DNA from: Aquificaceae bacterium
GTDB taxonomy: Bacteria > Aquificota > Aquificia > Aquificales > Aquificaceae
Length of the DNA: 5,826 nucleotides
Assembly: GCA_015490115.1 (NCBI GenBank)
Contig: WFYM01000053.1
Coordinates: 1 to 5,826, forward strand
Direction: 5' to 3'
In this document: positions 4,564 through 5,826 of the stretch, one piece after another
How the letters are laid out: each line of letters starts with the position of its first letter
Position numbering within the stretch: the first letter of the stretch is position 1
Position numbers and translations under genes: made by a program
Notes under the pieces: generated by a model
Told to the model about the DNA's origin: nothing
Seen by the model: the letters and a program-made list of their open reading frames with translations, nothing else
The model's database searches: none

Positions 4564-5739
4564 ATGCTTCAGGTCAGGGTAAAGCCCGGCATAGAGGACA
4601 GGGTAAGGGGCTTCTTCCCTTGGATATACAGACCCGAGATAGCTTCCTTCTCGAGGAAGCCTAAAAAGGGTGAGCTTGTTGTCGTCAGGGACTTCGCGGG
4701 GAAGTTCCTCGGCTACGGCTACATAAACCCCGAAGTGAGCATAGCGATAAGGATACTCTCCTTCGACAAGAACGAGAAGGTAAGTCCTGAGCTTATAAAG
4801 AAGCGGATAAAGGAGGCTTACGAATACAGGAAGAGGCTCTACATAAACAGCAACGCTTACAGGCTCGTCCACTCTGAAGGGGACCTTCTGCCCGGACTTA
4901 TCGTCGACGTTTACGGAGAGTATGCGGTCATAGAGTTCACAACTTACGGTATGAACCAGTTCAGGGAGGCTGTGATAGAGGCGCTTCTCGAGACCATAAA
5001 GCCAAAAGGGATATACGAAAAAGCGAACCTCACAGCTTCGAAGGTGGAGGGCATAGGCACGGAAGAGGGTGTCGTATACGGTGAGGTCCCCGAGGAGGTC
5101 GTAATTTGGGAACACGACCTTAAGTTCTACATAAACATACCCGAAGGTCAGAAGACGGGCTTCTTCCTCGACCAGAGGAACTCGAGGAAGTTCGTGAGGA
5201 GCCTCGTGGAACCCGGAGACAGGTGCCTCGACGTCTTTTGCCACACGGGAGGTTTTGCCCTCAACATGAAGAAGATGGGGGCGAAGGAGGTCATAGCTGT
5301 CGACATATCGGATCTGGCTCTTGAGATGGGCAAAAAGAACGAGGAGCTGAACGGTCTCTCCGGTATAGAGTGGGTGGAGGCGAACGCCTTCGATTTCCTG
5401 AGGAAGCTCGACAAAGCTAAGGAGGAGTTCGACCTCATAGTCATAGACCCTCCCTCCTTCGCGAAGAACAAGCACTCGGTCCCCAACGCCCTGAGGGGAT
5501 ACAAGGAGCTTTGCGTGAGGGGGCTGAAGCTCGTAAAGCCGGGAGGATACCTCGCCATCTTCTCCTGCTCCTTCCACATAACTCAGGAGCATCTGCTCCA
5601 AGTTTTGAGGGAAGCCTCCTACGACGTGAGGAGGCAGGTGAGGGTAATAGCGACCACCTTTCAGGACAAGGACCACCCTTGGATCCTCCAGATGCCGAAT
5701 ACTTTGTATCTGAAAGGTGTTTGGGTGGAGGTGATGTGA
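4564..5739 (+). CDS. rlmI: 23S rRNA (cytosine-C5)-methyltransferase, RlmI/RlmO family (COG1092 type)
   Basis: The 391-residue protein has the family plan: an N-terminal PUA RNA-binding domain (about 1-75), a central linking domain, and a C-terminal Rossmann-fold SAM methyltransferase domain. Landmarks are HSEGDLLPGL at 103-112, EGQKTGFFLDQR at 194-205, SAM motif I DVFCHTGGF at 223-231, the acidic end of beta-2 at Asp247 (VDIS), motif IV DPPSFAK at 295-301, and motif VI SCSFH at 334-338 with Cys335, the likely nucleophile. The family transfers methyl from SAM to C5 of a 23S rRNA cytosine: C1962 for E. coli RlmI, C1942 for Thermus RlmO. Sequence alone does not say which site is used, so the symbol is tentative. 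ATG 4564 gives MLQVRVKPG, a standard start for the PUA domain, but has no Shine-Dalgarno sequence. It ends in an ATGTGA overlap with the next frame. Confidence 0.9.
   Translation: MLQVRVKPGIEDRVRGFFPWIYRPEIASFSRKPKKGELVVVRDFAGKFLGYGYINPEVSIAIRILSFDKNEKVSPELIKKRIKEAYEYRKRLYINSNAYRLVHSEGDLLPGLIVDVYGEYAVIEFTTYGMNQFREAVIEALLETIKPKGIYEKANLTASKVEGIGTEEGVVYGEVPEEVVIWEHDLKFYINIPEGQKTGFFLDQRNSRKFVRSLVEPGDRCLDVFCHTGGFALNMKKMGAKEVIAVDISDLALEMGKKNEELNGLSGIEWVEANAFDFLRKLDKAKEEFDLIVIDPPSFAKNKHSVPNALRGYKELCVRGLKLVKPGGYLAIFSCSFHITQEHLLQVLREASYDVRRQVRVIATTFQDKDHPWILQMPNTLYLKGVWVEVM
5727..5735 (+). promoter_or_regulatory. Ribosome binding site for the frame starting at 5736
   Basis: GGAGGTGAT is a nine-base match to the complement of the 16S rRNA 3' end. 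It lies in the last codons of the methyltransferase gene, directly before GTG 5736, with 4 nt between GGAGG and the start. The spacing is short but workable. Because the amino acids encoded here (VEVM) are unconstrained, the match supports a coupled downstream gene. Confidence 0.5.
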
Positions 5740-5826
5740 CTCAAGTTCTGCTTATAAATCTCATAAGCTTACCTTATGAAGTTTTAAGTAAAACTGCTAC
5801 GCAACATGAGGAGGTAGGTATTATCC
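5736..5826 (+). CDS. Unidentified protein, N-terminal 30 residues, 3' truncated by the window edge
   Basis: A frame starting at GTG 5736 overlaps the preceding stop by four bases (GTGA) and stays open for 30 codons to the end of the window. It has a strong ribosome binding site just upstream. The peptide begins MTQVLLINLISLPYEV and continues to TQHEEVGII. The VLLIN opening followed about 20 residues later by H-x-x-x-G-I faintly recalls the first strand of B12-binding radical-SAM proteins, but this is too short to assign. Codons are noticeably more AT-rich than in the upstream genes. The alternative is a non-coding AT-rich leader, since GAGGAGGT at 5808-5815 could serve a start just beyond 5826. 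Confidence 0.5.
   Translation, partial: MTQVLLINLISLPYEVLSKTATQHEEVGII
5761..5779 (+). repeat. Small inverted repeat, 7-bp arms with 5-nt centre
   Basis: TCATAAG at 5761-5767 and CTTATGA at 5773-5779 are perfectly complementary around CTTAC. The arms hold only two G-C pairs each, so an RNA hairpin would be weak, particularly at high temperature, and no U-run follows directly. It may be an operator in a leader or a chance feature of coding sequence. Confidence 0.4.

Noticed and set aside
4423..5676. A 417-codon open frame on the minus strand, longer than the methyltransferase gene it opposes.
   Set aside because: It lies antisense to two well-recognised genes, its protein is a low-information mix rich in Leu, Val, Tyr and Pro typical of a mirrored coding strand, and no family motif is seen. 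Codon bias in the real gene explains the lack of stops.
5761..5779. The inverted repeat after the methyltransferase gene read as an intrinsic terminator.
   Set aside because: The stem has two G-C pairs out of seven and no U-run directly after it. It would not be stable, especially in a thermophile.
1..5826. CRISPR array, insertion sequence, attachment site or prophage signs, including integration into tRNA-Gln.
   Set aside because: No regularly spaced repeats, no transposase or integrase, and no duplicated tRNA 3' end were seen. The genes flanking the tRNA match its old conserved context.

Overview
The window is a gene-dense piece (about 98% coding or tRNA) of a bacterial chromosome carrying housekeeping genes. 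Isoleucine is written mostly as ATA and arginine mostly as AGG/AGA, GC is moderately high, proteins are rich in Lys/Glu/Arg, and the tRNA stems are almost all G-C. Together with bacterial-type genes (IspE, a CTC-type bL25, Pth, AccD), this suggests a thermophilic bacterium, most likely of the Aquificota (Aquificales-like). That placement is inferred from codon and protein style and was not tested by a search.

Layout. The + strand starts with the 3' end of ispE (1-252), whose stop codon lies inside a tRNA-Gln(UUG) gene (243-318), followed 12 nt later by prs (331-1269). Convergent to prs, and sharing the TTAA at its stop, is a minus-strand EAL-HDOD protein gene (1266-2474). A compact divergent promoter with a perfect 7+2+7 inverted repeat built from two TATAAT boxes (2482-2497) separates it from rplY (2528-3127), which is translationally coupled to pth (3127-3702). 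accD (3695-4534, minus) converges on pth and overlaps it by 8 bp. accD and an RlmI/RlmO-type rRNA methyltransferase gene (4564-5739, plus) diverge from a 29-bp AT-rich spacer. A further partial frame opens at 5736 and runs off the right edge.

How it fits together. ispE - tRNA-Gln - prs - rplY - pth is an order known from proteobacteria such as Pseudomonas, where the same tRNA sits between ispE and prs. Here it is kept but split by the antisense EAL-HDOD gene, and rplY has its own strong promoter exactly after the insertion. The themes are isoprenoid and nucleotide precursor supply (IspE, Prs), translation (tRNA-Gln, bL25, Pth, rRNA methyltransferase), fatty-acid synthesis (AccD) and a probable signalling protein.

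No mobile element, CRISPR array or convincing intrinsic terminator was seen, and no gene-free stretch exceeds 100 bases. I found no clearly new multi-gene system. The notable points are the extreme packing (RNA gene overlapping a stop codon, convergent stops overlapping, promoters of a few tens of bases with overlapping -10 boxes) and the split translation cluster.
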